A DNA stretch of 64,000 nt from Ulva prolifera (Eukaryota; Chlorophyta; Ulvophyceae; Ulvales; Ulvaceae): the NCBI GenBank assembly GCA_023078555.1, contig CM041199.1, forward strand, positions 9,863,315 through 9,927,314, written 5' to 3'. The notes under the pieces were generated by a model. The model searched no databases, was not told where the DNA came from, and saw only the letters and a program-made list of their open reading frames with translations. Both the position numbers and the translations under genes were made by a program. This document shows, one piece after another, positions 1 through 14,600 of the stretch (its first letter is position 1; every line of letters begins with the position of its first letter).

Positions 1-468
1 CCATTCGGGACATTGACCTCCATTTCCGACATTGACCTCCATTCTGGACATTGACCTCCATTCTGGACATTGACCTCCATTCTGGACATTGACCTCCATT
101 CGGGACATTGACCTCCATTTTCGACATTGACCTCCATTCTGGACATTGACCTCCATACTGGACATTGACCTCCATTCGGGACATTGACCTCCATTCTGGA
201 CATTGACCTCCATTCTGGACATTGACCTCCATACTGGACATTGACCTCCATGCTGGACATTGACCTCCATTCTGGACATTGACCTCCAGGACGGGTGAGA
301 CGGACATTGACCTCCATTCATGACATTAAACTACATTTTCGACATTGACCTCCATTCTGGACATTGACCTCCATTTCCGACATTGACCTCCATTCTGGAC
401 ATTGACCTCCATTCTGGACATTGACCTCCATCCTGGACATTGACCTCCATTCTGGACATTGACCTCCA

Positions 469-629
469 GGACGGGTGAGACGGACATTGACCTCCATCCT
501 GGACATTGACCTCCATTCTGGACATTGACCTCCAGGACGGGTGAGACGGACATTGACCTCCATCCTGGACATTGACCTCCATTCTGGACATTGACCTCCA
601 GGACGGGTGAGACGGACATTGACCTCCAT
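469..629. repeat. 66-bp three-unit sub-repeat (28+19+19), three copies
   Basis: The 28-mer core GGACGGGTGAG starts at 469, 535 and 601, exactly 66 bp apart. Each period is one 28-mer followed by a CCTG unit and a TCTG unit. The same three-fold arrangement recurs after type A markers elsewhere, for example near 2892-3030, 42530-42680, 46980-47125, 32430-32580 and 36855-37000. As 66 is divisible by 3, this sub-repeat reads in a fixed minus-strand frame, giving repeated RLTRPGGQ, PSHPSW or SVSPVLE peptides. That is a by-product of length, not evidence of coding. Confidence 0.9.
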
Positions 630-876
630 TCATGACATTGACCTCCATTTCCGACATTGACCTCCATTCTGGACATTGACCTCCATACTGGACATTGACC
701 TCCATTCAGGACATTGACCTCCATTCTGGACATTGACCTCCATCCTGGACATTGACCTCCATTCTGGACATTGACCTCCATCTGGACATTGACCTCCATT
801 CTGGACATTGACCTCCATCTGGACATTGACCTCCATTCTCGACATTGACCTCCATTCGGGACATTGACCTCCATGC

Positions 877-889
877 TGGTCATTGACCT
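877..889. other. IR1-type dyad TGGTCATTGACCT (first of about 22)
   Basis: A GGACATT to GGTCATT change creates a perfect 11-bp dyad, GGTCA-T-TGACC. Normal units have GGACA-T-TGACC, one mismatch short. Other copies lie near 1513, 1987, 2336, 16755, 17787, 18650, 19513, 21683, 23617, 25958, 40013, 40657, 41643, 45933, 47619, 49993, 50609, 53097, 55387, 58686 and 63328. The two AGGTCA-like half-sites with 1-bp spacing resemble inverted-repeat-1 nuclear receptor elements. Binding is not shown; this is only a sequence resemblance. Confidence 0.5.
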
Positions 890-3840
890 CCATTCTGGAC
901 ATTGACCTCAATTCTGGACATTGACCTCCATTCTCGACATTGACCTCCATTCTCGACATTGACCTCCATTCGGGACATTGACCTCCATTTCCGACATTGA
1001 CCTCCATTCTGGACATTGACCTCCATTCTGGACATTGACCTCCATTCTGGACATTGACCTCCATTCTGGACATTGACCTCCATTTTCGACATTGACCTCC
1101 ATTCTGGACATTGACCTCCATACTGGACATTGACCTCCATTCGGGACATTGACCTCCATTCTGGACATTGACCTCCATTCTGGACATTGACCTCCATACT
1201 GGACATTGACCTCCATCCTAGAGATTGACCTCCATTCTGGACATTGACCTCCAGGACGGGTGAGACGGACATTGACCTCCATTCATGACATTGACCTCCA
1301 TTTCCGACATTGACCTCCATTCTGGACATTGACCTCCATACTGGACATTGACCTCCATTCAGGACATTGACCTCCATTCTGGACATTGACCTCCATTCTG
1401 TACATTGACCTCCATTTCCGACATTGACCTCCATTTTCGACATTGACCTCCATTCTGGACATTGACCTCCATTCTCGACATTGACCTCCATTCTGGACAT
1501 TGACCTCCATCCTGGTCATTGACCTCCATTCTGGACATTGACCTCCATTTCCGACATTGACCTCCATTTTCGACATTGACCTCCATTCTGGACATTGACC
1601 TCCATTCTCGACATTGACCTCCATTCTGGACATTGACCTCCATGCTGGACATTGACCTCCATTCTGGACATTGACCTCCATTCTGGACATTGACCTCCAT
1701 GCTGGACATTGACCTCCATTCTGGACATTGACCTCCATTCTGGACATTGACCTCCATCTGGACATTGACCTCCATTCTGGACATTGACCTCCATCTGGAC
1801 ATTGACCTCCATTCTCGACATTGACCTCCATTCGGGACATTGACCTCCATTCAGGACATTGACCTCCATTCTGGACATTGACCTCCATTCTGTACATTGA
1901 CCTCCATTTTCGACATTGACCTCCATTCTGGACATTGACCTCCATTCTCGACATTGACCTCCATTCTGGACATTGACCTCCATCCTGGTCATTGACCTCC
2001 ATTCTGGACATTGACCTCCATTTCCGACATTGACCTCCATTTTCGACATTGACCTCCATTCTGGACATTGACCTCCATTCTCGACATTGACCTCCATTCT
2101 GGACATTGACCTCCATGCTGGACATTGACCTCCATTCTGGACATTGACCTCCATTCTGGACATTGACCTCCATGCTGGACATTGACCTCCATTCTGGACA
2201 TTGACCTCCATTCTGGACATTGACCTCCATCTGGACATTGACCTCCATTCTGGACATTGACCTCCATCTGGACATTGACCTCCATTCTCGACATTGACCT
2301 CCATTCGGGACATTGACCTCCATGCTGGTCATTGACCTCCATTCTGGACATTGACCTCAATTCTGGACATTGACCTCCATTCTCGACATTGACCTCCATT
2401 CTCGACATTGACCTCCATTCGGGACATTGACCTCCATTTCCGACATTGACCTCCATTCTGGACATTGACCTCCATTCTGGACATTGACCTCCATTCTGGA
2501 CATTGACCTCCATTCTGGACATTGACCTCCATTTTCGACATTGACCTCCATTCTGGACATTGACCTCCATACTGGACATTGACCTCCATTCGGGACATTG
2601 ACCTCCATTCTGGACATTGACCTCCATTCTGGACATTGACCTCCATACTGGACATTGACCTCCATGCTGGACATTGACCTCCATTCTGGACATTGACCTC
2701 CAGGACGGGTGAGACGGACATTGACCTCCATTCATGACATTAAACTACATTTCGACATTGACCTCCATTCTGGACATTGACCTCCATTTCCGACATTGAC
2801 CTCCATTCTGGACATTGACCTCCATTCTGGACATTGACCTCCATCCTGGACATTGACCTCCATTCTGGACATTGACCTCCAGGACGGGTGAGACGGACAT
2901 TGACCTCCATCCTGGACATTGACCTCCATTCTGGACATTGACCTCCAGGACGGGTGAGACGGACATTGACCTCCATCCTGGACATTGACCTCCATTCTGG
3001 ACATTGACCTCCAGGACGGGTGAGACGGACATTGACCTCCATTCATGACATTGACCTCCATTTCCGACATTGACCTCCATTCTGGACATTGACCTCCATA
3101 CTGGACATTGACCTCCATTCAGGACATTGACCTCCATTCTGGACATTGACCTCCATTCTGTACATTGACCTCCATTTCCGACATTGACCTCCATTCTGGA
3201 CATTGACCTCCATTTTCGACATTGACCTCCATTCTGGACATTGACCTCCATTTCCGACATTGACCTCCATTCTGGACATTGACCTCCATTTTCGACATTG
3301 ACCTCCATTCTGGACATTGACCTCCATGCTGGACATTGACCTCCATTCTGGACATTGACCTCCATTCTGGACATTGACCCCCATTCTGGACATTGACCTC
3401 CATTTCCGACATTGACCTCCATTCTGGACATTGACCTCCATTTTCGACATTGACCTCCATTCTGGACATTGACCTCCATTCTGGACATTGACCTCCATGC
3501 TGGACATTGACCTCCATTCTGGACATTGACCTCCATTTTCGACATTGACCTCCATTCTGGACATTGACCTCCATTTCCGACATTGACCTCCATTCTAGAC
3601 ATTGACCTCCATTTTCGACATTGACCTCCATTCTGGACATTGACCCCCATACTGGACATTGAGCTCCATTTTCGACATTGACCTCCATTATGGACATTGA
3701 CCTCCATTCTGGACATTGACCTCCATTCTGGACATTGACCTCCAGGACGGGTGAGACGGACATTGACCTCCATTCATGACATTAACCTCCATTTCCGACA
3801 TTGACCTCCATTCTGGACATTGACCTCCATTTTCGACATT

Positions 3841-4206
3841 GACCTCCATTCTTCCTGGACATTGGCCTCCATACTGGACATTGACCTCCATTCAGACATT
3901 GACCTCCATTCTGGACATTGACCTCCATATCTGTACATTGACCTCCATTTCCGACATTGACCTCCATTTTTCGACATTGACCTCCATTCTTGACATTGAC
4001 CTCCATTCTCGACATTGACCTCCATTCTGGACATTGACCTCCATCCTGGTCCCATTGACCTCCATCTGGACATTGACCTCCAGTTCGACATTGACCTCCA
4101 TTTTCGGACATTGACCTCCATTCTGGCATTGACCCTCCATTCTGGACATTGACCTCCATTCTGACAGACCTCCATGCTGGACATGACCTCCATTCTGGAC
4201 ATGACC
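3841..4206. repeat. Degraded 19-bp units, left flank of assembly gap
   Basis: Unit spacing breaks down here through many single-base insertions and deletions, such as CATTCTTCCTGG, CCATATCTGTAC, CCATTTTTCGAC, TGGCATTGACCC and TCTGACAGACC. Such indels are almost absent elsewhere in the array. They cluster only beside the N run, which suggests poorly corrected read sequence at a gap edge rather than biological decay. Ancient degenerate satellite is the alternative. Confidence 0.8.
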
Positions 4207-4469
4207 NNNNNNNNNNNNNNNNNNNNNNNNNNNNNNNNNNNNNNNNNNNNNNNNNNNNNNNNNNNNNNNNNNNNNNNNNNNNNNNNNNNNNNNNNNNNNN
4301 NNNNNNNNNNNNNNNNNNNNNNNNNNNNNNNNNNNNNNNNNNNNNNNNNNNNNNNNNNNNNNNNNNNNNNNNNNNNNNNNNNNNNNNNNNNNNNNNNNNN
4401 NNNNNNNNNNNNNNNNNNNNNNNNNNNNNNNNNNNNNNNNNNNNNNNNNNNNNNNNNNNNNNNNNNNNN
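4207..4469. other. Assembly gap (263 N)
   Basis: There are 263 undetermined bases, with satellite sequence on both sides. The odd length suggests an estimated rather than a default gap size. The true missing length in a tandem array could be much larger. Any open frame crossing it is meaningless. Confidence 0.99.
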
Positions 4470-5690
4470 CTCCATTCTGGACATTGACCTCCATCTGACA
4501 TTACCTCCATTCGGGACATTGACCTCGCATTCTTGACATTGACCTCCATATGGGACATTGACCTCCATTCTGGACATTGACCTCCATTATGGACATTGAC
4601 CTCCATTCGGACATTGACCTCCATACTGGACATTGACCTCCATTTCTGGACATTGACCTCCATTCTCGACATTGACCTCCATTCTCGACATGACCTCCAT
4701 ACTGGACATTGACCTCCATTCTGGACATTGACCATCCATTATGGACATTGACCTCCATTTCGACATTGACCTCCATTCTGGACATTGACCTCCATTTCGA
4801 CATTGACCTCCATTCTGGACATGACCTCCATTCTGGACATTGACCTCCATTCGGGACATTGACCTCCATCTGGCATTGGAACCTCCATTCTGGACATTGA
4901 CCTCCATCTGGACATTGACCCTCCATTCCTCGACATGACCTCCATTCGGGACATTGACCTCCATTCGGACATTGACCTCGATTCTGGACATTGACCTCAA
5001 TTCTGGACAGGACCTCCATTCTGGACATGACCTCCAGTTTCGACATTGACCTCCATTTTCGACAAGACCTCCATTCTGGACATTGACCTCCATTCCGACA
5101 TTGACCTCCATTCGGACATTGACCTCCATTTTCGACATTGACCTCCATTCTGGACATTGACCTCCATGCTGGACATGACCTCCATTCTGGACATTGACCT
5201 CCATTCTGGGCATTGACCCCCATTCTGGCATTGACCTCCATTTTCGACATTGACCTCCATTCTGGACATTGACCTCCATTCTGACATTGACCCTCCATTT
5301 CGACATTGACCTCCATTCTGGACATTGACCTCCAGCTGGACATTGACCTCCATTCTGGACATTGACCTCCATTCAGGACATTGACCTCCATTCTGGACAT
5401 TGACCTCCATTCTGGACATTGACCTCCATTCTCGACCATTGACCCCTCATTCTGACATTGACCTCCATACTGGACATTGACCTCCCATTCGGACATGTGA
5501 ACTCCATTCGGGACATTGACCCTCATTCTTGACATTGACCTCCATTCTGGACATGACCTCCAGTTCTGGACATGACCTCCATTATGGACAGTGACCTCCA
5601 TTCGGACATTGACCTCCATTCGGGCATTAACCTCCATTCTGGACATTGACCTCGATTCTGGACATTGACCTCAATTCTGGACATTGACCT
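4470..5690. repeat. Degraded 19-bp units, right flank of assembly gap
   Basis: As on the left flank, units carry frequent single-base indels and substitutions (GACCTCGCATTCTTG, GGACATGACC, CATTGGAACC, GACCCTCATTC, GGACAGGACC, ACATGTGAAC). The density falls to the right and regular units resume near 5640-5700. A few residual indels persist to about 6770: CGACATGACC near 5746, GACCTCATTC near 5913, CCATTTCGAC near 6551, and GACCATTGACCTCATC near 6753. The + strand has only trivial frames here. No gene is seen. Confidence 0.8.
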
Positions 5691-8600
5691 CCAGGACGGG
5701 TGAGACGGACATTGACCTCCATTCATGACATTAAACTCCATTTCCGACATGACCTCCATTCTGGACATTGACCTCCATTTTCGACATTGACCTCCATTCT
5801 GGACATTGACCTCCATTATGGACATTGACCTCCATTCTGGACATTGACCTCCATTTTCGACATTGACCTCCATTCTGGACATTGACCTCCAGGACGGGTG
5901 AGACGGACATTGACCTCATTCATGACATTAAACTCCATTCCGACATTGACCTCCATTCTGGACATTGACCTCCATTTTCGACATTGACCTCCATTCTGGA
6001 CATTGACCTCCATTCTGGACATTGACCTCCATTTTCGACATTGACCTCCATTCTGGACATTGACCTCCATGCTGGACATTGACCTCCATTCTGGACATTG
6101 ACCTCCAGGACGGGTGAGACGGACATTGACCTCCATTCTGGACATTAAACTCCATTTCCGACATTGACCTCCATTCTGGACATTGACCTCCATTTTCGAC
6201 ATTGACCTCCATTCTGGACATTGACCTCCATACTGGACATTGACCTCCATTCGGGACATTGACCTCCATTCTTGACATTGACCTCCATTCTGGACATTGA
6301 CCTCCATTCTGGACATTGACCTCCATTATGGACATTGACCTCCATTCTGGACATTGACCTCCATACTGGACATTGACCTCCATTCGGGACATTGACCTCC
6401 ATTCTTGACATTGACCTCCATTCTGGACATTGACCTCCATTCTGGACATTGACCTCCATTCTCGACATTGACCTCCATTCTCGACATTGACCTCCATACT
6501 GGACATTGACCTCCATTCTGGACATTGACCTCCATTATGGACATTGACCTCCATTTCGACATTGACCTCCATTCTGGACATTGACCTCCATTTTCGACAT
6601 TGACCTCCATTCTGGACATTGACCTCCATTCTGGACATTGACCTCCATTCTGGACATTGACCTCCATTTTCGACATTGACCTCCATTCTGGACATTGACC
6701 TCCATTTTCGACATTGACCTCCATTCTGGACATTGACCTCCATTCTGGACATTGACCATTGACCTCATCTGGACATTGACCTCCATTCTGGACATTGACC
6801 TCCATCTGGACATTGACCTCCATTCTCGACATTGACCTCCATTCGGGACATTAACCTCCATTCTGGACATTGACCTCGATTCTGGACATTGACCTCAATT
6901 CTGGACATTGACCTCCAGGACGGGTGAGACGGACATTGACCTCCATTCATGACATTAAACTCCATTTCCGACATTGACCTCCATTCTGGACATTGACCTC
7001 CATTTTCGACATTGACCTCCATTCTGGACATTGACCTCCATTATGGACATTGACCTCCATTCTGGACATTGACCTCCATTTTCGACATTGACCTCCATTC
7101 TGGACATTGACCTCCAGGACGGGTGAGACGGACATTGACCTCCATTCATGACATTAAACTCCATTTCCGACATTGACCTCCATTCTGGACATTGACCTCC
7201 ATTTTCGACATTGACCTCCATTCTGGACATTGACCTCCATTCTGGACATTGACCTCCATTTTCGACATTGACCTCCATTCTGGACATTGACCTCCATGCT
7301 GGACATTGACCTCCATTCTGGACATTGACCTCCAGGACGGGTGAGACGGACATTGACCTCCATTCATGACATTAAACTCCATTTCCGACATTGACCTCCA
7401 TTCTGGACATTGACCTCCATTTTCGACATTGACCTCCATTCTGGACATTGACCTCCATACTGGACATTGACCTCCATTCGGGACATTGACCTCCATTCTT
7501 GACATTGACCTCCATTCTGGACATTGACCTCCATTCTGGACATTGACCTCCATTATGGACATTGACCTCCATTCTGGACATTGACCTCCATACTGGACAT
7601 TGACCTCCATTCGGGACATTGACCTCCATTCTTGACATTGACCTCCATATGGGACATTGACCTCCATTCTGGACATTGACCTCCATTATGGACATTGACC
7701 TCCATTCTGGACATTGACCTCCATACTGGACATTGACCTCCATTCTGGACATTGACCTCCATTCTCGACATTGACCTCCATTCTCGACATTGACCTCCAT
7801 ACTGGACATTGACCTCCATTCTGGACATTGACCTCCATTATGGACATTGACCTCCATTTTCGACATTGACCTCCATTCTGGACATTGACCTCCATTTTCG
7901 ACATTGACCTCCATTCTGGACATTGACCTCCATTCTGGACATTGACCTCCATTCGGGACATTGACCTCCATCTGGACATTGACCTCCATTCTGGACATTG
8001 ACCTCCATCTGGACATTGACCTCCATTCTCGACATTGACCTCCATTCGGGACATTGACCTCCATTCTGGACATTGACCTCGATTCTGGACATTGACCTCA
8101 ATTCTGGACATTGACCTCCATTCTGGACATTGACCTCCATTTTCGACATTGACCTCCATTTTCGACAATGACCTCCATTCTGGACATTGACCTCCATTTC
8201 CGACATTGACCTCCATTCTGGACATTGACCTCCATTTTCGACATTGACCTCCATTCTGGACATTGACCTCCATGCTGGACATTGACCTCCATTCTGGACA
8301 TTGACCTCCATTCTGGGCATTGACCCCCATTCTGGACATTGACCTCCATTTTCGACATTGACCTCCATTCTGGACATTGACCTCCATTCTGGGCATTGAC
8401 CCCCATTCTGGACATTGACCTCCATTTTCGACATTGACCTCCATTCTGGACATTGACCTCCATTCTGGACATTGACCTCCATTTTCGACATTGACCTCCA
8501 TTCTGGACATTGACCTCCATGCTGGACATTGACCTCCATTCTGGACATTGACCTCCATTCAGGACATTGACCTCCATTCTGGACATTGACCTCCATTCAG

Positions 8601-11600
8601 GACATTGACCTCCATTCTGGACATTGACCCCCATTATGGACATTGACCTCCATTCTGGACATTGACCTCCATACTGGACATTGACCTCCATTCTGGACAT
8701 TGACCTCCATTCTGGACATTGACCTCCATTTTCGACATTGACCTCCATTCTGGACATTGACCTCCATTTCCGACATTGACCTCCATTCTGGACATTGACC
8801 TCCATTTTCGACATTGACCTCCATTCTGGACATTGACCTCCATGCTGGACATTGACCTCCATTCTGGACATTGACCTCCATTCTGGGCATTGACCCCCAT
8901 TCTGGACATTGACCTCCATTTTCGACATTGACCTCCATGCTGGACATTGACCTCCATTCTGGACATTGACCTCCATTTTCGACATTGACCTCCATACTGG
9001 ACATTGACCTCCATTTTCGACATTGACCTCCATTCTAGACATTGACCCCCATACTGGACATTGAGCTCCATTTTCGACATTGACCTCCATTATGGACATT
9101 GACCTCCATTCTGGACATTGACCTCCATTCTGGACATTGACCTCCAGGACGGGTGAGACGGACATTGACCTCCATTCATGACATTAAACTCCATTTCCGA
9201 CATTGACCTCCATTCTGGACATTGACCTCCATTCTGGACATTGACCTCCATTTTCGACATTGACCTCCATTCTGGACATTGACCTCCATGCTGGACATTG
9301 ACCTCCATTCTGGACATTGACCTCCATTCAGGACATTGACCTCCATTCTGGACATTGACCTCCATTCTGGACATTGACCTCCATTCTCGACATTGACCTC
9401 CATTCTCGACATTGACCTCCATACTGGACATTGACCTCCATTCGGGACATTGACCTCCATTCTTGACATTGACCTCCATTCTGGACATTGACCTCCATTC
9501 TGGACATTGACCTCCATTATGGACATTGACCTCCATTCTGGACATTGACCTCCATACTGGACATTGACCTCCATTCTGGACATTGACCTCCATTCTGGAC
9601 ATTGACCTCCATTTTCGACATTGACCTCCATTCTGGACATTGACCTCCATTTCCGACATTGACCTCCATTCTGGACATTGACCTCCATTTTCGACATTGA
9701 CCTCCATTCTGGACATTGACCTCCATGCTGGACATTGACCTCCATTCTGGACATTGACCTCCATTCTGGACATTGACCCCCATTCTGGACATTGAGCTCC
9801 ATTCTGGACATTGACCTCCATGCTGGACATTGACCTCCATTCTGGACATTGACCTCCAGGACGGGTGAGACGGACATTGACCTCCATTCATGACATTAAA
9901 CTCCATTTCCGACATTGACCTCCATTCTGGACATTGACCTCCATTTTCGACATTGAGCTCCATTTTCGACATTGACCTCCATTATGGACATTGACCTCCA
10001 TTTTCGACATTGACCTCCATTCTGGACATTGACCTCCATTCTGGACATTGACCTCCATTCGGGACATTGACCTCCATCTGGACATTGACCTCCATTTTCG
10101 ACATTGACCTCCATTCTGGACATTGACCTCCATTCTGGACATTGACCTCCATTCGGGACATTGACCTCCATCTGGACATTGACCTCCATTTTCGACATTG
10201 ACCTCCATTCTGGACATTGACCTCCATGCTGGACATTGACCTCCATTCTGGACATTGACCTCCATTCAGGACATTGACCTCCATTCTGGACGTTGACCTC
10301 CATTCTGGACATTGACCTCCATTCTCGACATTGACCTCCATTCTCGACATTGACCTCCATACTGGACATTGACCTCCATTCGGGACATTGACCTCCATTC
10401 TTGACATTGACCTCCATTCTGGACATTGACCTCCATTCTGGACATTGACCTCCATTTTCGACATTGACCTCCATTCTGGACATTGACCTCCATTCTGGAC
10501 ATTGACCTCCATTCTGGACATTGACCTCCATCTGGACATTGACCTCCATTCTGGACATTGACCTCCATCTGGACATTGACCTCCATTCTCGACATTGACC
10601 TCCATTCGGGACATTAACCTCCATTCTGGACATTGACCTCGATTCTGGACATTGACCTCAATTCTGGACATTGACCTCCAGGACGGGTGAGACGGACATT
10701 GACCTCCATTCATGACATTAAACTCCATTTCCGACATTGACCTCCATTCTGGACATTGACCTCCATTTTCGACATTGACCTCCATTCTGGACATTGACCT
10801 CCATTATGGACATTGACCTCCATTCTGGACATTGACCTCCATTTTCGACATTGACCTCCATTCTGGACATTGACCTCCATTCTGGGCATTGACCCCCATT
10901 CTGGACATTGACCTCCATTTTCGACATTGACCTCCATTCTGGACATTGACCTCCATTCTGGACATTGACCTCCATTTTCGACATTGACCTCCATTCTGGA
11001 CATTGACCTCCATTCAGGACATTGACCTCCATTCTGGACATTGACCTCCATTCTGGACATTGACCTCCATTCTCGACATTGACCTCCATTCTCGACATTG
11101 ACCTCCATACTGGACATTGACCTCCATTCGGGACATTGACCTCCATTCTTGACATTGACCTCCATTCTGGACATTGACCTCCATTATGGACATTGACCTC
11201 CATTATGGACATTGACCTCCATTCTGGACATTGACCTCCATACTGGACATTGACCTCCATTCTGGACATTGACCTCCATTCTGGACATTGACCTCCATTT
11301 TCGACATTGACCTCCATTCTGGACATTGACCTCCATTTCCGACATTGACCTCCATTCTGGACATTGACCTCCATTTTCGACATTGACCTCCATTCTGGAC
11401 ATTGACCTCCATGCTGGACATTGACCTCCATTCTGGACATTGACCTCCATTCTGGACATTGACCCCCATTCTGGACATTGACCTCCATTTCCGACATTGA
11501 CCTCCATTCTGGACATTGACCTCCATTCTGGACATTGACCTCCATTCTCGACATTGACCCCCATTCTGGACATTGACCTCCATTTCCGACATTGACCTCC

Positions 11601-14600
11601 ATTCTGGACATTGACCTCCATTTTCGACATTGACCTCCATTCTGGACATTGACCTCCATACTGGACATTGACCTCCATGCTGGACATTGACCTCCATTCT
11701 GGACATTGACCTCCATTTTCGACATTGACCTCCATTCTGGACATTGACCTCCATTTCCGACATTGACCTCCATTCTAGACATTGACCTCCATTTTCGACA
11801 TTGACCTCCATTCTGGACATTGACCTCCATTTTCGACATTGACCTCCATTATGGACATTGACCTCCATTCTGGACATTGACCTCCATTCTGGACATTGAC
11901 CTCCAGGACGGGTGAGACGGACATTGACCTCCATTCATGACATTAAACACCATTTCCGACATTGACCTCCATTCTGGACATTGACCTCCATTTTCGACAT
12001 TGACCTCCATTCTGGACATTGACCTCCATACTGGACATTGACCTCCATTCGGGACATTGACCTCCATTCTTGACATTGACCTCCATTCTGGACATTGACC
12101 TCCATTCTGGACATTGACCTCCATTATGGACATTGACCTCCATTCTGGACATTGACCTCCATACTGGACATTGACCTCCATTCTGGACATTGACCTCCAT
12201 TCTCGACATTGACCTCCATTCTCGACATTGACCTCCATACTGGACATTGACCTCCATTCTGGACATTGACCTCCATTATGGACATTGACCTCCATTTTCG
12301 ACATTGACCTCCATTCTGGACATTGACCTCCATTTTCGACATTGACCTCCATTCTGGACATTGACCTCCATTCTGGACATTGACCTCCATTCTGGACATT
12401 GACCTCCATCTGGACATTGACCTCCATTCTGGACATTGACCTCCATCTGGACATTGACCTCCATTCTCGACATTGACCTCCATTCGGGACATTAACCTCC
12501 ATTCTGGACATTGACCTCGATTCTGGACATTGACCTCAATTCTGGACATTGACCTCCAGGACGGGTGAGACGGACATTGACCTCCATTCATGACATTAAA
12601 CTCCATTTCCGACATTGACCTCCATTCTGGACATTGACCTCCATTTTCGACATTGACCTCCATTCTGGACATTGACCTCCATTCTGGACATTGACATTGA
12701 CCTCCATTCTGGACATTGACCTCCATCTGGACATTGACCTCCATTCTGGACATTGACCTCCATCTGGACATTGACCTCCATTCTCGACATTGACATCCAT
12801 TCGGGACATTGACCTCCATGCTGGACATTGACCTCGATTCTGGACATTGACCTCAATTCTGGACATTGACCTCCATTCTGGACATTGACCTCCATTCTGG
12901 ACATTGACCTCAATTCTGGACATTGACCTCCATTCTCGACATTGACCTCCATTCTCGACATTGACCTCCATTCGGGACATTGACCTCCATTTCCGACATT
13001 GACCTCCATTCTGGACATTGACCTCCATTCTGGACATTGACCTCCATTTTCGACATTGACCTCCATTTTCGACATTGACCTCCATTCTGGACATTGACCT
13101 CCATGCTGGACATTGACCTCCATTCTGGACATTGACCTCCATTCTGGACATTGACCTCCATTTTCGACATTGACCTCCATTCTGGACATTGACCCCCATA
13201 CTGGACATTGAGCTCCATTTTCGACATTGACCTCCATTATGGACATTGACCTCCATTCTGGACATTGACCTCCATTCTGGACATTGACCTCCAGGACGGG
13301 TGAGACGGACATTGACCTCCATTCATGACATTAAACTCCATTTCCGACATTGACCTCCATTCTGGACATTGACCTCCATTTTCGACATTGACCTCCATTC
13401 TGGACATTGACCTCCATTATGGACATTGACCTCCATTCTGGACATTGACCTCCATACTGGACATTGACCTCCATTCTGGACATTGACCTCCATTCTCGAC
13501 ATTGACCTCCATTCTCGACATTGACCTCCATACTGGACATTGACCTCCATTCTGGACATTGACCTCCATTATGGACATTGACCTCCATTTTCGACATTGA
13601 CCTCCATTCTGGACATTGACCTCCATTTTCGACATTGACCTCCATTCTGGACATTGACCTCCATTCTGGACATTGACCTCCATTCTGGACATTGACCTCC
13701 ATCTGGACATTGACCTCCATTCTGGACATTGACCTCCATCTGGACATTGACCTCCATTCTCGACATTGACCTCCATTCGGGACATTGACCTCCATTCTGG
13801 ACATTGACCTCGATTCTGGACATTGACCTCAATTCTGGACATTGACCTCCATTCTGGACATTGACCTCCATTTTCGACATTGACCTCCATTTTCGACAAT
13901 GACCTCCATTCTGGACATTGACCTCCATTTCCGACATTGACCTCCATTCTGGACATTGACCTCCATTTTCGACATTGACCTCCATTCTGGACATTGACCT
14001 CCATGCTGGACATTGACCTCCATTCTGGACATTGACCTCCATTCTGGACATTGACCCCCATTCTGGACATTGACCTCCATTTTCGACATTGACCTCCATT
14101 CTGGACATTGACCTCCATTCTGGACATTGACCTCCATTCTGGACATTGACCTCCAGGACGGGTGAGACGGACATTGACCTCCATTCATGACATTAAACTC
14201 CATTTCCGACATTGACCTCCATTCTGGACATTGACCTCCATTTTCGACATTGACCTCCATTCTGGACATTGACCTCCATTCTCGACATTGACCTCCATTA
14301 TGGACATTGACCTCCATTCTGGACATTGACCTCCATTTTCGACATTGACCTCCATTCTGGACATTGACCTCCATTCTGGACATTGACCTCCATTCTGGAC
14401 ATTGACCTCCATCTGGACATTGACCTCCATTCTGGACATTGACCTCCATCTGGACATTGACCTCCATTCTCGACATTGACATCCATTCGGGACATTGACC
14501 TCCATGCTGGACATTGACCTCGATTCTGGACATTGACCTCAATTCTGGACATTGACCTCCATTCTGGACATTGACCTCCATTCTGGACATTGACCTCAAT

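Larger units (their letters stand above)
1..3840. repeat. Type A satellite segment, left end
   Basis: This regular 19-bp array has type A marker units (ATTAAACTACA) at 325 and 2739. The two marker-led blocks resemble each other: both are followed by TTTC/TTCC units, then a run of 28-mers alternating with CCTG and TCTG units. The second marker block has lost one base just after the marker (ACATTTCG at 2747-2754). Near the right edge (3640-3670) sit a GACCCCCATACTGG unit and a GAGCTC unit, a pairing otherwise typical of type B blocks. No gene is seen. Confidence 0.9.

Noticed and set aside
4149..4536. Plus-strand open frames near the gap
   Set aside because: They consist mostly of undetermined bases and only exist because the N run hides stops; the + strand unit places a TGA in each frame every 57 bp.
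3841..5690. Ancient, decayed satellite or an insertion footprint
   Set aside because: Decay is limited to both sides of the N gap, is dominated by 1-base indels, and no foreign sequence is present. Sequence error explains it more simply, though it is not proven.
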